A stretch of 64,000 nt of DNA, from NCBI GenBank assembly GCA_016806145.1, contig CP063167.1:248001-312000 (forward strand), given 5' to 3'. Made by a program: the position numbers and the translations under genes. The stretch's first letter is position 1. Each line of letters opens with the position of its first letter. This stretch comes from Variovorax paradoxus. Its GTDB lineage: Bacteria > Pseudomonadota > Gammaproteobacteria > Burkholderiales > Burkholderiaceae_C. The notes beneath the pieces are model-generated. The model was not told the origin of the DNA, did no database searches, and saw nothing but the letters and a program-made list of their open reading frames with translations. Shown piece by piece: positions 16,653 to 25,531 of this stretch.

Positions 16653-18854
16653 TCAGAATGCGACGTGCAGGCTGAGGTCGCCGGTGCGCGGCGCGCCCAG
16701 GTAGGCGAAGGTGCTGCCGAGGTTGGCCGCGTAGATGCGGTCGGTGGCATTGCGCACGCGGCCCACCAGCGTGAGCGAGCGGTTGATCTTCCACGACAGG
16801 CCCAGGTCGACCAGCGTGTACGACGGCCAGCGCGCGCTGTTGGCCGCGTCGGCGTAGGTCTTTCCCACATGGCGCAGCCCCACGCTGGCCTGCAGCGCGG
16901 GCGTGATCGCGTACGACACCCAGAGGTTGGCCACCACGGCTGGCGTGTTGGTCGGCGTGCGGCCTGCGAGCGACACGCCGTTCTGCACGAAGTTGTCGTA
17001 CTTCGCGTCGACGTAGCTCAGGTTGCCCTGCAGCGACCACTGCGACGTGGGCTGCAGGCCCACCGCGATCTCCACACCCTTCGACGACTGCTCGCCCACG
17101 AGCACGGTCAGCGCGCTGTTGTTCGGGTCCTGCGTGGCGATGTTCTTGCGCGAGAGGCGGTAGGCCGCCACGGTCGCCGTGCCCTTGCCCCGCCAGAAAT
17201 CGAGCTTGGCGCCGACCTCGGCCTGCCGGCCGGTCGTGAGCTCGCTGTTGTTCATCACGTCGGCGAACGAGGCGGTCGACAGCACGCCCGAGGGGGGGTC
17301 GGCCGCGGTCGCGTACTGCGCATAGAGGTTGGCGCCGGGCGCGAAGTCCCACACCAGGCCGACGCGTCCCGTGGTCGGGTTGTAGTTGCGCCGGTAGCTG
17401 GCCGGCGCGCTGGCGCTGATGGCGCGCCGATTGGTCAGCGCGAGCTCGATGCGATCGTGGCGCAGCGCGCTCACGAGGTGCAGCGAGGGCGCGAGCGCCG
17501 TGCGGTTCTCGATCGACAGCGCGGTGGTCGTCACCTTGTTGTCGCGGTCGGGGTTGAAGCCCGGCCGCATGCCCGGCACCGCGAAGAAGGGCTCGGTGGC
17601 GAAGAGGTAGGGGTTCACCGTGCTCACGGTGGCCGGCAGGCTGTTCGGAAAGCGCGTCTGCTTGTTGACGCTGAAATCCAGCCCGAAGGACCAGTCGCTG
17701 CGCAGGCCCGCGAGCTGCCCCTTGTAGAGGCCCTCGATGCGGTCGCCCACCACCTGCTGGTCATGGCGCTGCAGCAGGGCCCCCGAGCGGATCACGGCCG
17801 TGTTGCTCGCATTGAAGCGGTAGCTCTCGACGTTGCGGTAGTCGCGCAGCGCGTCGTAGGCATAGAAGGTGTTCTTCAGCTGCAGCGCATCGGACACGCG
17901 CCAGTCCGCGATGGAACGCAGCCACTGCACGCGCTGCGCATAGATGCCGTCGGCGCTGTTGTAGTTCTTGAAGCGCGTGGCCGGGTCCACGCGCAGGTTG
18001 CCGACCACGGGATTGAGCAGCGGCGTGCCCCAGTACGGACGGTCCACCCATTCGTCCTGGTACTCGTACGCCAGCGTGTGCGTGACGCCGCCGCCGAAGT
18101 CCGACAGCAGCGAGGCCGCGAGCTGCGTGGCGCGCGTGCGCGTGCCGTCGGTCCAGCCGTCGGCGTCCTTGCGGTTGAGGTCGATGCGCGCGTAGTGGCT
18201 GCCCGCGCCACCATCCCCCGCGATGCGGCGGTTGAGCCCGATCGAGGCCTCCTTGAGCTGCTGCGTGCCCAGGCGCAGCCGGGCCTCGGTAAGGTCGCTG
18301 CGCTCGGCGATCTTGCTGATGTAGTTGATCGAGCCGCCGACCGCGCCCGCGCCGAACAGGAAGCTCGACGGCCCGCCGATGACCTCGACGCGATCGTAGA
18401 TCCAGCTGTCGACCGGCCGCGCGGCGATCGAGTACTGCACGTTGATGCCGTTGAACATCTGGCTCAGCGAGCCGGCGCCGAAGCCGCGGTAGCTCACGCC
18501 GATGTTGCCGGGCGCGTTGTGCGCCGTGATGCCGGGCACCGCGCGCAGGATCTCCTGCGTGTCCTGCGCGCCGCGTGCCTCGATGGTGGCGCGGTCGACC
18601 ACGCTGACCGAGGCCGGCGTCTCGCGCGGCGTCAGGCCCAGGCGGCTGCCGGTCTCGGAAGGCGTGTCGAGGTTGAGGCGCCCGTTGGGCGCTGGCGCGG
18701 GTGGCGGGTCGACCTCGATCGCTTGCAGCGTGGTCTGGACCTGGACCTGGGCCTGCGCGAAGGGCGCGGCGAAGGCGCCGAGCGCGAAGCAGGACAGCGC
18801 ACGCGCGCGCAGGCGCTCGGCACCACGGCCGTGGGAAATGGCAATGAAAGGCAC
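16653..18854 (-). CDS. TonB-dependent outer-membrane receptor, probably for copper
   Basis: A 733-residue TonB-dependent transporter. The GTG start at 18854 has a GAGAGA purine run upstream and yields a signal peptide ending near AFAAPFAQAQ. A plug domain (about 60-170; VPGITAHNAPGNIGVSYRGF) precedes the beta-barrel, which ends in LSLHVAF with the terminal phenylalanine required for outer-membrane insertion. By similarity alone it would be called a ferric-siderophore receptor. The neighbours (a DUF2946 CruR-like leader, PepSY and SCO1) argue instead for copper or a copper complex, as for BfrG of Bordetella. Confidence 0.88.
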   Translation of the reverse strand: MPFIAISHGRGAERLRARALSCFALGAFAAPFAQAQVQVQTTLQAIEVDPPPAPAPNGRLNLDTPSETGSRLGLTPRETPASVSVVDRATIEARGAQDTQEILRAVPGITAHNAPGNIGVSYRGFGAGSLSQMFNGINVQYSIAARPVDSWIYDRVEVIGGPSSFLFGAGAVGGSINYISKIAERSDLTEARLRLGTQQLKEASIGLNRRIAGDGGAGSHYARIDLNRKDADGWTDGTRTRATQLAASLLSDFGGGVTHTLAYEYQDEWVDRPYWGTPLLNPVVGNLRVDPATRFKNYNSADGIYAQRVQWLRSIADWRVSDALQLKNTFYAYDALRDYRNVESYRFNASNTAVIRSGALLQRHDQQVVGDRIEGLYKGQLAGLRSDWSFGLDFSVNKQTRFPNSLPATVSTVNPYLFATEPFFAVPGMRPGFNPDRDNKVTTTALSIENRTALAPSLHLVSALRHDRIELALTNRRAISASAPASYRRNYNPTTGRVGLVWDFAPGANLYAQYATAADPPSGVLSTASFADVMNNSELTTGRQAEVGAKLDFWRGKGTATVAAYRLSRKNIATQDPNNSALTVLVGEQSSKGVEIAVGLQPTSQWSLQGNLSYVDAKYDNFVQNGVSLAGRTPTNTPAVVANLWVSYAITPALQASVGLRHVGKTYADAANSARWPSYTLVDLGLSWKINRSLTLVGRVRNATDRIYAANLGSTFAYLGAPRTGDLSLHVAF

Positions 18855-19000
18855 GGGATCTCTCTTCTCGCAGCGCGTGGCTGCGCTGACGGCGCAGCGG
18901 CGCGTGGCCGCGCATGCCGTCGACGAACGATGGGCGCCGCGGGCGGACCGGCACGCTCACGTGGCGGCGCCAGGGTCCGTCGCGCGACGGATTCAGCGGT
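18855..19000 (-). promoter_or_regulatory. Leader gap, candidate site of copper-dependent termination
   Basis: These 146 bases separate the DUF2946 leader gene from the TonB receptor. In Bordetella the equivalent gap is where Rho ends transcription when copper is sensed by the nascent leader protein. No strong intrinsic hairpin with a T-tract is seen here, which would fit a Rho-type mechanism. The function is inferred from gene order and the leader's motifs. Confidence 0.4.
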
Positions 19001-19372
19001 TCAGGCGAAGAGGAAGGAAGGAGGCCCGCGCGCCGGCAGCGGCGCGGCGGTGGCCGCGGCGATGCGCGCGGCGGGGATCGAACGCAGGGCGTAGGACAGC
19101 GGTGCCGGCATCGGCACCTCGACCTGCGCGATCGCTGGCGGCAGGCCGCCGATCACGCACAACGGGCAGTCCATGCCCATGCTGCCCATCGGCACCGCGC
19201 CATCCTCGGTCTGCACGACCATCGTGACGTGGCCCGAGGCCGAGCACACGATGTCGATCTGCTGAGGCTTGACGATCGGCGAGGCGACCGCGACGGACAG
19301 GGACAGCACGAACCACGCCAGCACGAGGCGATGCAGGGTCGAGAGTTTTCGAAGGACGTGCACGGGCGCCAT
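19001..19372 (-). CDS. DUF2946 protein, CruR-like copper-responsive leader
   Basis: A 123-residue DUF2946 protein with a hydrophobic N-terminal segment (about 16-32), the metal-type motif CPLC (Cys69-Cys72) after a methionine-rich run GSMGMD, and an unusual C-terminal end ARGPPSFLFA (RGPP at 115-118). CruR of Bordetella pertussis, a DUF2946 protein heading a TonB-receptor operon, senses copper through a CXXC while nascent and arrests translation at a C-terminal RAPP motif. Here the CXXC is intact and the arrest motif appears as RGPP six residues from the end. It heads the operon for the TonB receptor, PepSY and SCO1 proteins, as expected for such a leader. Confidence 0.8.
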   Translation of the reverse strand: MAPVHVLRKLSTLHRLVLAWFVLSLSVAVASPIVKPQQIDIVCSASGHVTMVVQTEDGAVPMGSMGMDCPLCVIGGLPPAIAQVEVPMPAPLSYALRSIPAARIAAATAAPLPARGPPSFLFA

Positions 19373-19423
19373 TATCGCGACGAATCATGGATCGCGAAGC
19401 AACAGCCCGTGCTTCGCCTGGGG

Positions 19424-20089
19424 CTAGTCGATGCCGACGCTCGCCTTCTGCTGCTCGATGATCTCCACGATCAGCTGGCCGGTATGGATGACGTGCTCCG
19501 TCACCATCGCCTTCGCGCCCTGCGCATCGCCGGCCAGGCACAGGCGCAGCAGCTTCTTGTGCTCGGCCTCGGAGCGATCGACGTTGGTCTTCGACTTCCA
19601 CGGCAGGTAGAGATAGCGCCCGAGGTTGAGCCGCGCGGACTCGACCGATTGCAACAGCAGCGGCCGATCGGCCTTGGCATAGAGGCTCGCGTGGAACTCG
19701 TGGTTGAGGCGGAACACCTCCTCGACCTGCCTGGCCTTGCCGAGCTCTTCCAGCAACCCGGTGGCGCGCGCGATGTCGGCACGCGAGAGATGCGGCACGG
19801 CCAGCTCGATGAGCCGCCCTTCGAGCAGCCAGCGCAGCTCGATCAGCTCGACCGCCTCGCGCGCGCTCAGGAAGGCCACCGAGGTGCCCTTGTTGAGCCG
19901 GGCCGTGGCCAGCCCCGCGGCGACGAGCCGCGAGAGCGCCTCGCGCACCGGCACATGGCTGACGCCGAAGCGCGCGGCGATGTGGTCCTGCTTCAGCGGC
20001 GCGCCGGGTTCGAGCACGGCCGTCGCTATCTCGGAGCGAAGCGTCTCGTAGACCGACCCCGCGGCCACTTGCGAGCTGCTTTCCTTCAT
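19424..20089 (-). CDS. GntR-family regulator, FCD type
   Basis: A 221-residue FadR/FCD-subfamily regulator. The winged HTH is at about 10-75 (IAARFGVSHVPVREALSRLV is the recognition region). The all-helical FCD effector domain follows at about 90-215, with likely metal/ligand residues in RLNHEFHASLY and later histidines. It is divergent from the molybdopterin oxidoreductase across a 93-base gap with a perfect palindrome, so it probably controls that gene and itself in response to a small organic acid. Confidence 0.9.
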   Translation of the reverse strand: MKESSSQVAAGSVYETLRSEIATAVLEPGAPLKQDHIAARFGVSHVPVREALSRLVAAGLATARLNKGTSVAFLSAREAVELIELRWLLEGRLIELAVPHLSRADIARATGLLEELGKARQVEEVFRLNHEFHASLYAKADRPLLLQSVESARLNLGRYLYLPWKSKTNVDRSEAEHKKLLRLCLAGDAQGAKAMVTEHVIHTGQLIVEIIEQQKASVGID

Positions 20090-20104
20090 GTTGCGCCTTT
20101 TCTC

Positions 20105-20120
20105 AAAGTATATATACTTT
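20105..20120. promoter_or_regulatory. Probable GntR operator palindrome
   Basis: AAAGTATATATACTTT is a perfect 16-base palindrome in the divergent promoter region. A partly matching second copy, ACTTTATATATAAT, starts at 20125. It lies 16 bases upstream of the GntR ATG and before the oxidoreductase gene. Symmetric AT-rich sites here are typical autoregulatory operators of FCD regulators. Binding is inferred. Confidence 0.65.
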
Positions 20121-20182
20121 CTTCACTTTATATATAATCATGCGCCAGGCCGGACTTCCACCTCCGCCTGGGCACTGGAACT

Positions 20183-22546
20183 ATGGCCGAAAAAATCCCT
20201 GGCTTCTGCGCCCTCTGCCGCTCGCGCTGCGGTTCGATCAGCGTGGTGGAGAACGGCGTGCTGATCGCCCAGGAAGCCAACCCCGCCCACCCGACCGGCA
20301 AGGCCCTCTGCGTGAAGGGCCGCGCGGCGCCCGAGCTGGTCGCCAATCCGCAGCGGCTTTTGCATCCGCTGATACGCACGGCGCCGAAGGAGGCCGCCGA
20401 TCCGCTCTGGCGCCAGGCCTCGTGGGACGAGGCACTGGACCTCGTCGCGCAACGCATCGGGCGCATCCGCGACGAGAGCGGTCCCGAGTCGGTGTCCTTC
20501 GCCATCACTTCACCGAGCGGCTCGCCGCTGTCCGACGGCATCGTCTGGATCGAACGTCTGGTCAATGCCTTCGGCAGCCCGAACCTGTGCCGCGGCACCG
20601 AGATCTGCAACTGGCACAAGGACGTCGCCCACGGCTTCACCTTCGGGCGCGGCATCGGCGCGCCGGACTTCTCGAACACGCAGTGCATCGTGCTGTGGGG
20701 CCACAACCCGTCGGCGACCTGGCTCGACCATGCGACAGGCGTGACGGAAGCCTTCGCGCGCGGCGCGAAGATCGTCGTGGTCGATCCGCGCAAGGCGGGC
20801 TTCGCGATGCGCGCCCACCAATGGCTGCGCGTGCGGCCGGGCTCGGACGGCGCGCTGGCGCTGGCCATCGCTGGCGAGATGATCCGCAACGGCGAATACG
20901 ACATCGACTTCATCCGCCGGCACTCGAACGGCCCGCTGCTGGTGCGAGAGGACACGGGCGCGTTCCTGCGCGAAGCCGATATCACCGGCCTCGCCTCGGA
21001 ACGGCTCGTGGCCTTCGACGAGGCGAGCGAATCGATCGTGCCCTACGACCCAGGCACGGCCAGCTACGCATCGCAGACCGACACCCTCGCGCTCTTCGGC
21101 GCCATGACGCTCCCAACTGCCACCGGCTCCGTTCGATGCCGGCCCGCCTTCGCGCTCTATGCCGAGCTGTGCGAGGCCATGTCGCCCGAACGCGCCGAGG
21201 AACTCTGCTGGGTCCCCGCGCAGCAGGTGCGCGACACCGCACGGCTGCTGTTCGCGCACCGCCCCGTCAGCTACTACGCGTGGTCGGGCGTCGGCCAGCA
21301 CACCAACGCGACGCAGACCGACCGCGCGATCGCACTGCTCTACGCGCTCACGGGCAGCTTCGACGCGGCCGGCGGCAACGTGGACTTCGCGCATCCGCCG
21401 GCGCGCAAGGCATCGGGCAAGGAGCTGCTGTCGGCGGCGCAGCTCGCGAAATGCGTGGGCATCGACGAGCTTCCGCTCGGCCCGGCCGCGCAGGGCTGCA
21501 TCGGCAGCGACACGCTGTACCGCGCCATCCTCGAAGCCAAGCCCTACGCGATCCGCGGCGTGATCGGCTTCGGCGCCAACCTGCTGCTCGCGCATGCGAA
21601 CCCGCTGCGCGGCGCCGAGGCGCTGCGCCGGCTCGACTTCTTCGTGCATGCCGATGTGACGCTGACCCCGACCGCGCACTACGCCGACGTGGTGCTGCCG
21701 ATCGGCACGCCCTGGGAGCGCGAGGCGCTGCGCATCGGCTTCGAGGTGAACCAGGGCGCCGAGGAACTGGTGCAGCTGCGCCCGCGGATGGTGGCGCCGG
21801 TGGGCGAGAGCCGCTCCGACGCCTGGGTGGTCTTCGAGCTCGCAAAGCGGCTCGGGCTGGCCGAGCGGTTCTGGGGCGGCGACATCGACGAGGGCCTGCG
21901 CTACATGCTCGAGCCGCTGGGCATCGGCCTCGAGGCACTGCGGCAACACCCCGAAGGCATCCGCTACCCACTGAAGACGCGCTACCAGAAGCACCTCGGC
22001 GCGGGGTTCCGCTTCGCGACCGACACCGGCAAGGTCGAGATCTATTCGGCGCTGCTGCACCGGCATGGCCAGTCGCCGCTGCCGGTGTACGTGGCGCCTC
22101 TGCCGAAGCTGCGGCTTCGCGAAGGAAGCTCGGACTTCCCGCTCGTGCTGACCTCGGCCAAGCTGCCCCAGTACTGCCACAGCCAGCACCGGCAGGTGGC
22201 GTCGCTGCGCAGCAAGGCACCCGACCCGCTCGTGGCCATGAATCCCGCCACGGCAGCCGCGCGCGGCATCAAGCCCGGCATGTGGGTGCGCGTGCGCTCG
22301 CCGAGCGGCTCGGTGCGCTTCAAGGCCACGCTCGATGCCAGCCTCGATCCACGCGTGGTCTGCGCGCAGTACGGCTGGTGGCAGGGCAACGAGCAACTGG
22401 GCCTGCCCGCGCACGCGCCGCTCTCCGAACAGGGCTCGAACTTCAACCTGCTGGTCGACGACGGCGATCTCGACCCGATCAGCGGCTCGGCGCCGCATCG
22501 TTCCTACATCTGCGAGATCGCGGCCGAAGCCGGGCCCGCCGCCTGA
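20183..22546 (+). CDS. Molybdopterin oxidoreductase with N-terminal Fe-S cluster
   Basis: A 787-residue protein of the DMSO-reductase superfamily (bis-MGD enzymes). The N-terminal 4Fe-4S motif is C9xxC12xxxC16 (FCALCRSRC) with a fourth Cys in ALCVKG near residue 43. The middle domains bind the two guanylyl cofactors. The motif RGTEICNWHKD suggests a cysteine as molybdenum ligand. The C-terminal dinucleotide-binding domain starts near residue 650 (FPLVLTSAKLPQYCHSQHR). There is no Tat signal, so it is cytoplasmic, unlike most respiratory members. The PDR-type reductase 48 bases downstream is a plausible electron partner. The substrate is unknown. Confidence 0.88.
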   Translation: MAEKIPGFCALCRSRCGSISVVENGVLIAQEANPAHPTGKALCVKGRAAPELVANPQRLLHPLIRTAPKEAADPLWRQASWDEALDLVAQRIGRIRDESGPESVSFAITSPSGSPLSDGIVWIERLVNAFGSPNLCRGTEICNWHKDVAHGFTFGRGIGAPDFSNTQCIVLWGHNPSATWLDHATGVTEAFARGAKIVVVDPRKAGFAMRAHQWLRVRPGSDGALALAIAGEMIRNGEYDIDFIRRHSNGPLLVREDTGAFLREADITGLASERLVAFDEASESIVPYDPGTASYASQTDTLALFGAMTLPTATGSVRCRPAFALYAELCEAMSPERAEELCWVPAQQVRDTARLLFAHRPVSYYAWSGVGQHTNATQTDRAIALLYALTGSFDAAGGNVDFAHPPARKASGKELLSAAQLAKCVGIDELPLGPAAQGCIGSDTLYRAILEAKPYAIRGVIGFGANLLLAHANPLRGAEALRRLDFFVHADVTLTPTAHYADVVLPIGTPWEREALRIGFEVNQGAEELVQLRPRMVAPVGESRSDAWVVFELAKRLGLAERFWGGDIDEGLRYMLEPLGIGLEALRQHPEGIRYPLKTRYQKHLGAGFRFATDTGKVEIYSALLHRHGQSPLPVYVAPLPKLRLREGSSDFPLVLTSAKLPQYCHSQHRQVASLRSKAPDPLVAMNPATAAARGIKPGMWVRVRSPSGSVRFKATLDASLDPRVVCAQYGWWQGNEQLGLPAHAPLSEQGSNFNLLVDDGDLDPISGSAPHRSYICEIAAEAGPAA

Positions 22547-22594
22547 ACACCCCACACGCACGCCATCCACTCACCACCCACTCCGTCGATACCC

Positions 22595-23545
22595 ATGCAA
22601 GTCAAAGTCCAACGCAAGGTGCCCGAGGCCACCGACATCTGTTCCTTCGAACTGGTCGCCATCGGCGCCGAAGCGCTTCCGCCCTACGAGCCCGGTGCCC
22701 ACATCGACGTCGATGTCGGCGGGGGCGAGACCCGGCAGTACTCGCTGTGCGCGCCGCATGGTGAGGGGCGCTACGTCATCGGCGTGAAGCGCGATCCGCG
22801 CTCGCGCGGCGGCTCCCGGTTCATGCACGAGGCCGTGAACGAAGGCGACGTCCTCACCATCGGCGCGCCGAAAAACCACTTCCCGCTCGCGCCGGACGGC
22901 GAGCGCTTCATCCTCGTCGCGGGCGGCATCGGGATCACGCCGCTGCTGTGCATGGCCTCGCACCTGAGCGGCGCCGGAAAAGCGCTCGAGCTGCACTACT
23001 TCGCGCAGTCTGCGGAACACGTCGCCTTCCGCCGGCATCTCGAGGACGCGGCCCTGGCCCCTGCCGTCAGGCACCACCAGGGTCATGGCCCCGACGCGCT
23101 GCCTGCGCTGCTGGCTTCGATCGTCGGCGATCCGGCGCCGGGCAAGTACCTCTACCTGTGCGGACCGCGCCCCTTCATGGAGCTCGTGCGGCAGGCCGCG
23201 GCGAACTGGCCGGCCGACCAGGTCCGCTTCGAGTATTTCGGCGCGGGCTCGACGCCTCCCGCTGCATCGGCGCCGCAGGCCTCGTTCGAGGTCTGCGCCG
23301 CCGCTTCGGGCATCTCGGCGCAAGTGGAAGCAGGCCAGAGCATCGTCGAAGTGCTGCGCGCCCACGGCGTGCACATCGAGACCTCGTGCGAGGAAGGCCA
23401 TTGCGGCACCTGCATGACCACGGTGCTCGAGGGCCGGCCCGAGCATCGCGACTCCTTCCTCACCGAGCCCGAGAAGGCATCGGGCACGCTGATGCTGCCG
23501 TGCGTGTCGCGCAGCGGTTCCGCGCGGCTCGTCCTCGATCTCTGA
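22595..23545 (+). CDS. PDR/VanB-type flavin and 2Fe-2S reductase
   Basis: A 316-residue reductase of the phthalate dioxygenase reductase/vanillate demethylase reductase family. It has an FMN-binding barrel with RQYSLCAPHG (about 48-57), an NAD-binding domain with VAGGIGITPLLCMA (about 108-121), and a C-terminal plant-type ferredoxin with cluster cysteines in SCEEGHCGTCMTT and a last Cys in LPCVSRSG. These proteins shuttle electrons between NAD(P)H and a partner enzyme, usually an oxygenase. No oxygenase is present; the only partner nearby is the molybdopterin enzyme just upstream. Confidence 0.92.
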   Translation: MQVKVQRKVPEATDICSFELVAIGAEALPPYEPGAHIDVDVGGGETRQYSLCAPHGEGRYVIGVKRDPRSRGGSRFMHEAVNEGDVLTIGAPKNHFPLAPDGERFILVAGGIGITPLLCMASHLSGAGKALELHYFAQSAEHVAFRRHLEDAALAPAVRHHQGHGPDALPALLASIVGDPAPGKYLYLCGPRPFMELVRQAAANWPADQVRFEYFGAGSTPPAASAPQASFEVCAAASGISAQVEAGQSIVEVLRAHGVHIETSCEEGHCGTCMTTVLEGRPEHRDSFLTEPEKASGTLMLPCVSRSGSARLVLDL

Positions 23546-23592
23546 GCGGATGGGTCATGGCGCGCGCACGCGTCATGACCGACGCAGTGCGT

Positions 23593-23919
23593 TCAGAACG
23601 CCGTGACGTTCCACTCGTACTCGGTCGCGACCTCGCCGAGGATGCGCAGGCGCTGCGCGGGCTCGGCGGCCAGCGCGGCCAGAATGCGGGTGTTCAGGGC
23701 CACCATCGTGGCCTTGGCGTTGTCGGCGAACTCCACCGTGATGCCCTGGTCCTCGTACTTCTGGACGAAGGCCTGCGCCGCCACCCCGATGACGAAATAG
23801 AGGCCCGCGTTGTCGAGGTCCGACTTCATGAGGTCGAAGGCGCCGCGGTACAGCAGCTTGAAGGCGTCGGAGCCCGACAGGTCGTTCGCGAAGCGGGTGC
23901 TGATGTCCTGGAAGTTCAT
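23593..23919 (-). CDS. Conserved-looking small protein coupled to PyrE
   Basis: A 108-residue soluble protein I do not recognise. It starts MNFQDISTRFANDLSGSDAF and appears mainly helical, with an aromatic segment LYFVIGVAAQAFVQKYEDQ. Its ATG overlaps the pyrE-like stop codon by four bases (ATGA), so it is translated with it. Stable coupling to a phosphoribosyltransferase suggests a role in the same pathway, as an accessory subunit or enzyme of orotate use, but nothing in the sequence shows a function. Confidence 0.7.
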   Translation of the reverse strand: MNFQDISTRFANDLSGSDAFKLLYRGAFDLMKSDLDNAGLYFVIGVAAQAFVQKYEDQGITVEFADNAKATMVALNTRILAALAAEPAQRLRILGEVATEYEWNVTAF

Positions 23920-24608
23920 GGTGTGTTGCCTTCGATGTGGTCAGTGATGAAACCCTTGCCGCCATGCGCCGCGGACCAGGCGACCGGATCGCGCAGGAAA
24001 TCGTCGAACTCGGCGATCACCTCGCGGCCGAAACTGCCTCGCTGCACCGCCACCGCGCGGATGTCGTGCCAGTTCGCCAGCGCATGGACCTCGAGCCCCA
24101 GCGCGGCCAACGTGCGATCGGCGCCGAACATGCCGTAGTCGAACAGCACCAGCACATCGCCGACCTCGGCACCCGCGGCGCGCAGCGCGCGCGCGAAATT
24201 GGCCTTCGATGCGCCGGCCGCCATCATGTCGTCAACCAGCAGCGCGCGCTCGCCGGCGCGCACCACGCCCTCGACCTGGCGGGCGCCGACCGCGCGCTTG
24301 CGGACGTACTGCATCGGCAGGTCCAGCGCATCCGCGATCCAGGCCGCCAGCGCGATGCCGCTGGACTCGCCGCCCGCGATCGAGCCCACGCCGGCCAGGC
24401 AGCCATCGGCTCTCAGCAGCTCGATGGCATGGCCCACCAGCGCGCGGCGCGTCTCGGGAAAGGAAACGAGCCGCCGGCAATCCATGTAGACCGGCGTCGC
24501 CCATCCCGAGGGGAGCCGGAAGGGCTCGTCGGTGCGCAAGGTCACGCAGCCGGCATCGAGCAGCCGGGCGGCGACCTCGAGGCGGATCGGGTCTGGGGCT
24601 GTGGTCAT
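23916..24608 (-). CDS. pyrE: Orotate phosphoribosyltransferase-like enzyme
   Basis: A 230-residue type I phosphoribosyltransferase. The PRPP-binding motif is ALLVDDMMAAGASKANFARA (about 126-145). The N-terminal YMDCRRLVSFP segment and the YVRKRAVGARQVEG loop match orotate phosphoribosyltransferases, which make OMP from orotate and PRPP. It is encoded after an Xre regulator and next to dihydroorotase and a class 1B dihydroorotate dehydrogenase rather than with housekeeping genes. It is therefore probably a second, specialised copy that salvages imported orotate. A different base specificity cannot be excluded. Confidence 0.87.
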   Translation of the reverse strand: MTTAPDPIRLEVAARLLDAGCVTLRTDEPFRLPSGWATPVYMDCRRLVSFPETRRALVGHAIELLRADGCLAGVGSIAGGESSGIALAAWIADALDLPMQYVRKRAVGARQVEGVVRAGERALLVDDMMAAGASKANFARALRAAGAEVGDVLVLFDYGMFGADRTLAALGLEVHALANWHDIRAVAVQRGSFGREVIAEFDDFLRDPVAWSAAHGGKGFITDHIEGNTP

Positions 24609-24625
24609 GGCGGTAGAGCCTTCGG

Positions 24626-25531
24626 CTAGTGAATTCGGTCCAGCAATTTGCGCAGGTGCATCGCACCCGCCTTGCCCTTGTAGGCAGCCTTCCAGAGCTT
24701 GCCGATCATGGCTTCGTACATGCGCACCGCCTCGGGCGAGGCGGTCACGGTCGCGATGCCGTTGCGCACGTTCGGCAGCTCGCCGAGCCGGAACGGGCTC
24801 ACGGCCAGCACGCTGCCGGCCCGGCCGGAGAACACCTGGAAGGTCGCGGTCGGCATGGCGTCGTCGATCAGTCCGATCTGCACGTCGATCGGTTCGCTCT
24901 CCATCAGGTCGGCGATGCGCTCGACCTCGCGGCGCGCCGCCAGCCGGCGCTCGGTGCGCACGCTCTCGGGCAGGTCGATGCGGCCGACCAGGCCGGTATC
25001 GACGAAGCGCTCGAGCTCGCGCAGCCCGATCAGGCTCACGATGTGCGGCCGCCGGCGCTGGAAGAAGGCCCGGCGCTCCTGCATGATCTGCAGCATCTTG
25101 TCGATGTCGGCCGAGGTCGGCCCCTTGCCCGCGCCCTTGGGCGAGGCCTCGATCAGCATCTGGCGCAGGGTCGGCAGGTAGTCCTCCGAGGTCAGCAGCA
25201 GCGAGATGGGCTCGAAGTGCGCGAGGATGCGGTCGGACGATTCCTCGAGCTGGCGCATGCGCTCGAACAGGCCCAGCGCGGTCGAGTAGTACTCCACCTC
25301 CACGCCGAGCAGCGACGCCAGCGTGGTGTCGAGCAGATGGGCCAGGCGCTCGAGCGTCTCGATCTTGACGATCTCGCCCTTCTCGAGCCGGTACACGACC
25401 GCGCGCGAGATGCCCAGCCGCTCGGCCACGTCCTCTGCCAGCAGCGAGGCGCCCACCCGGTAGGCACGCAGGCGGTTACCCAGCGCCACGTAGTCGATCG
25501 ATGACTTGAAGGTCGAATTCGCAGCTTCCAT
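24626..25531 (-). CDS. Xre-family regulator with a large C-terminal domain
   Basis: A 301-residue regulator. The N-terminal Cro/C1-type HTH (about 15-72) contains LAEDVAERLGISRAVVYRLE. About 230 further residues form an uncharacterised effector domain, including RRPHIVSLIGLRELERFVDT and a C-terminal basic helix ending KLLDRIH. The ATG at 25531 is preferred because upstream in-frame sequence is promoter-like. It lies between the two halves of the orotate locus, 17 bases before pyrE, and is the obvious candidate to sense orotate or dihydroorotate. The octamer GATCCATA recurs in its promoter and in that of the MFS operon. Confidence 0.85.
   Translation of the reverse strand: MEAANSTFKSSIDYVALGNRLRAYRVGASLLAEDVAERLGISRAVVYRLEKGEIVKIETLERLAHLLDTTLASLLGVEVEYYSTALGLFERMRQLEESSDRILAHFEPISLLLTSEDYLPTLRQMLIEASPKGAGKGPTSADIDKMLQIMQERRAFFQRRRPHIVSLIGLRELERFVDTGLVGRIDLPESVRTERRLAARREVERIADLMESEPIDVQIGLIDDAMPTATFQVFSGRAGSVLAVSPFRLGELPNVRNGIATVTASPEAVRMYEAMIGKLWKAAYKGKAGAMHLRKLLDRIH

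Noticed and set aside
16653..18854. Simple assignment of the TonB receptor to ferric siderophore uptake
   Set aside because: Sequence alone would allow it, but a DUF2946 leader with CXXC and the downstream PepSY and SCO1 genes make copper the better hypothesis. No sigma/anti-sigma iron regulators are present.
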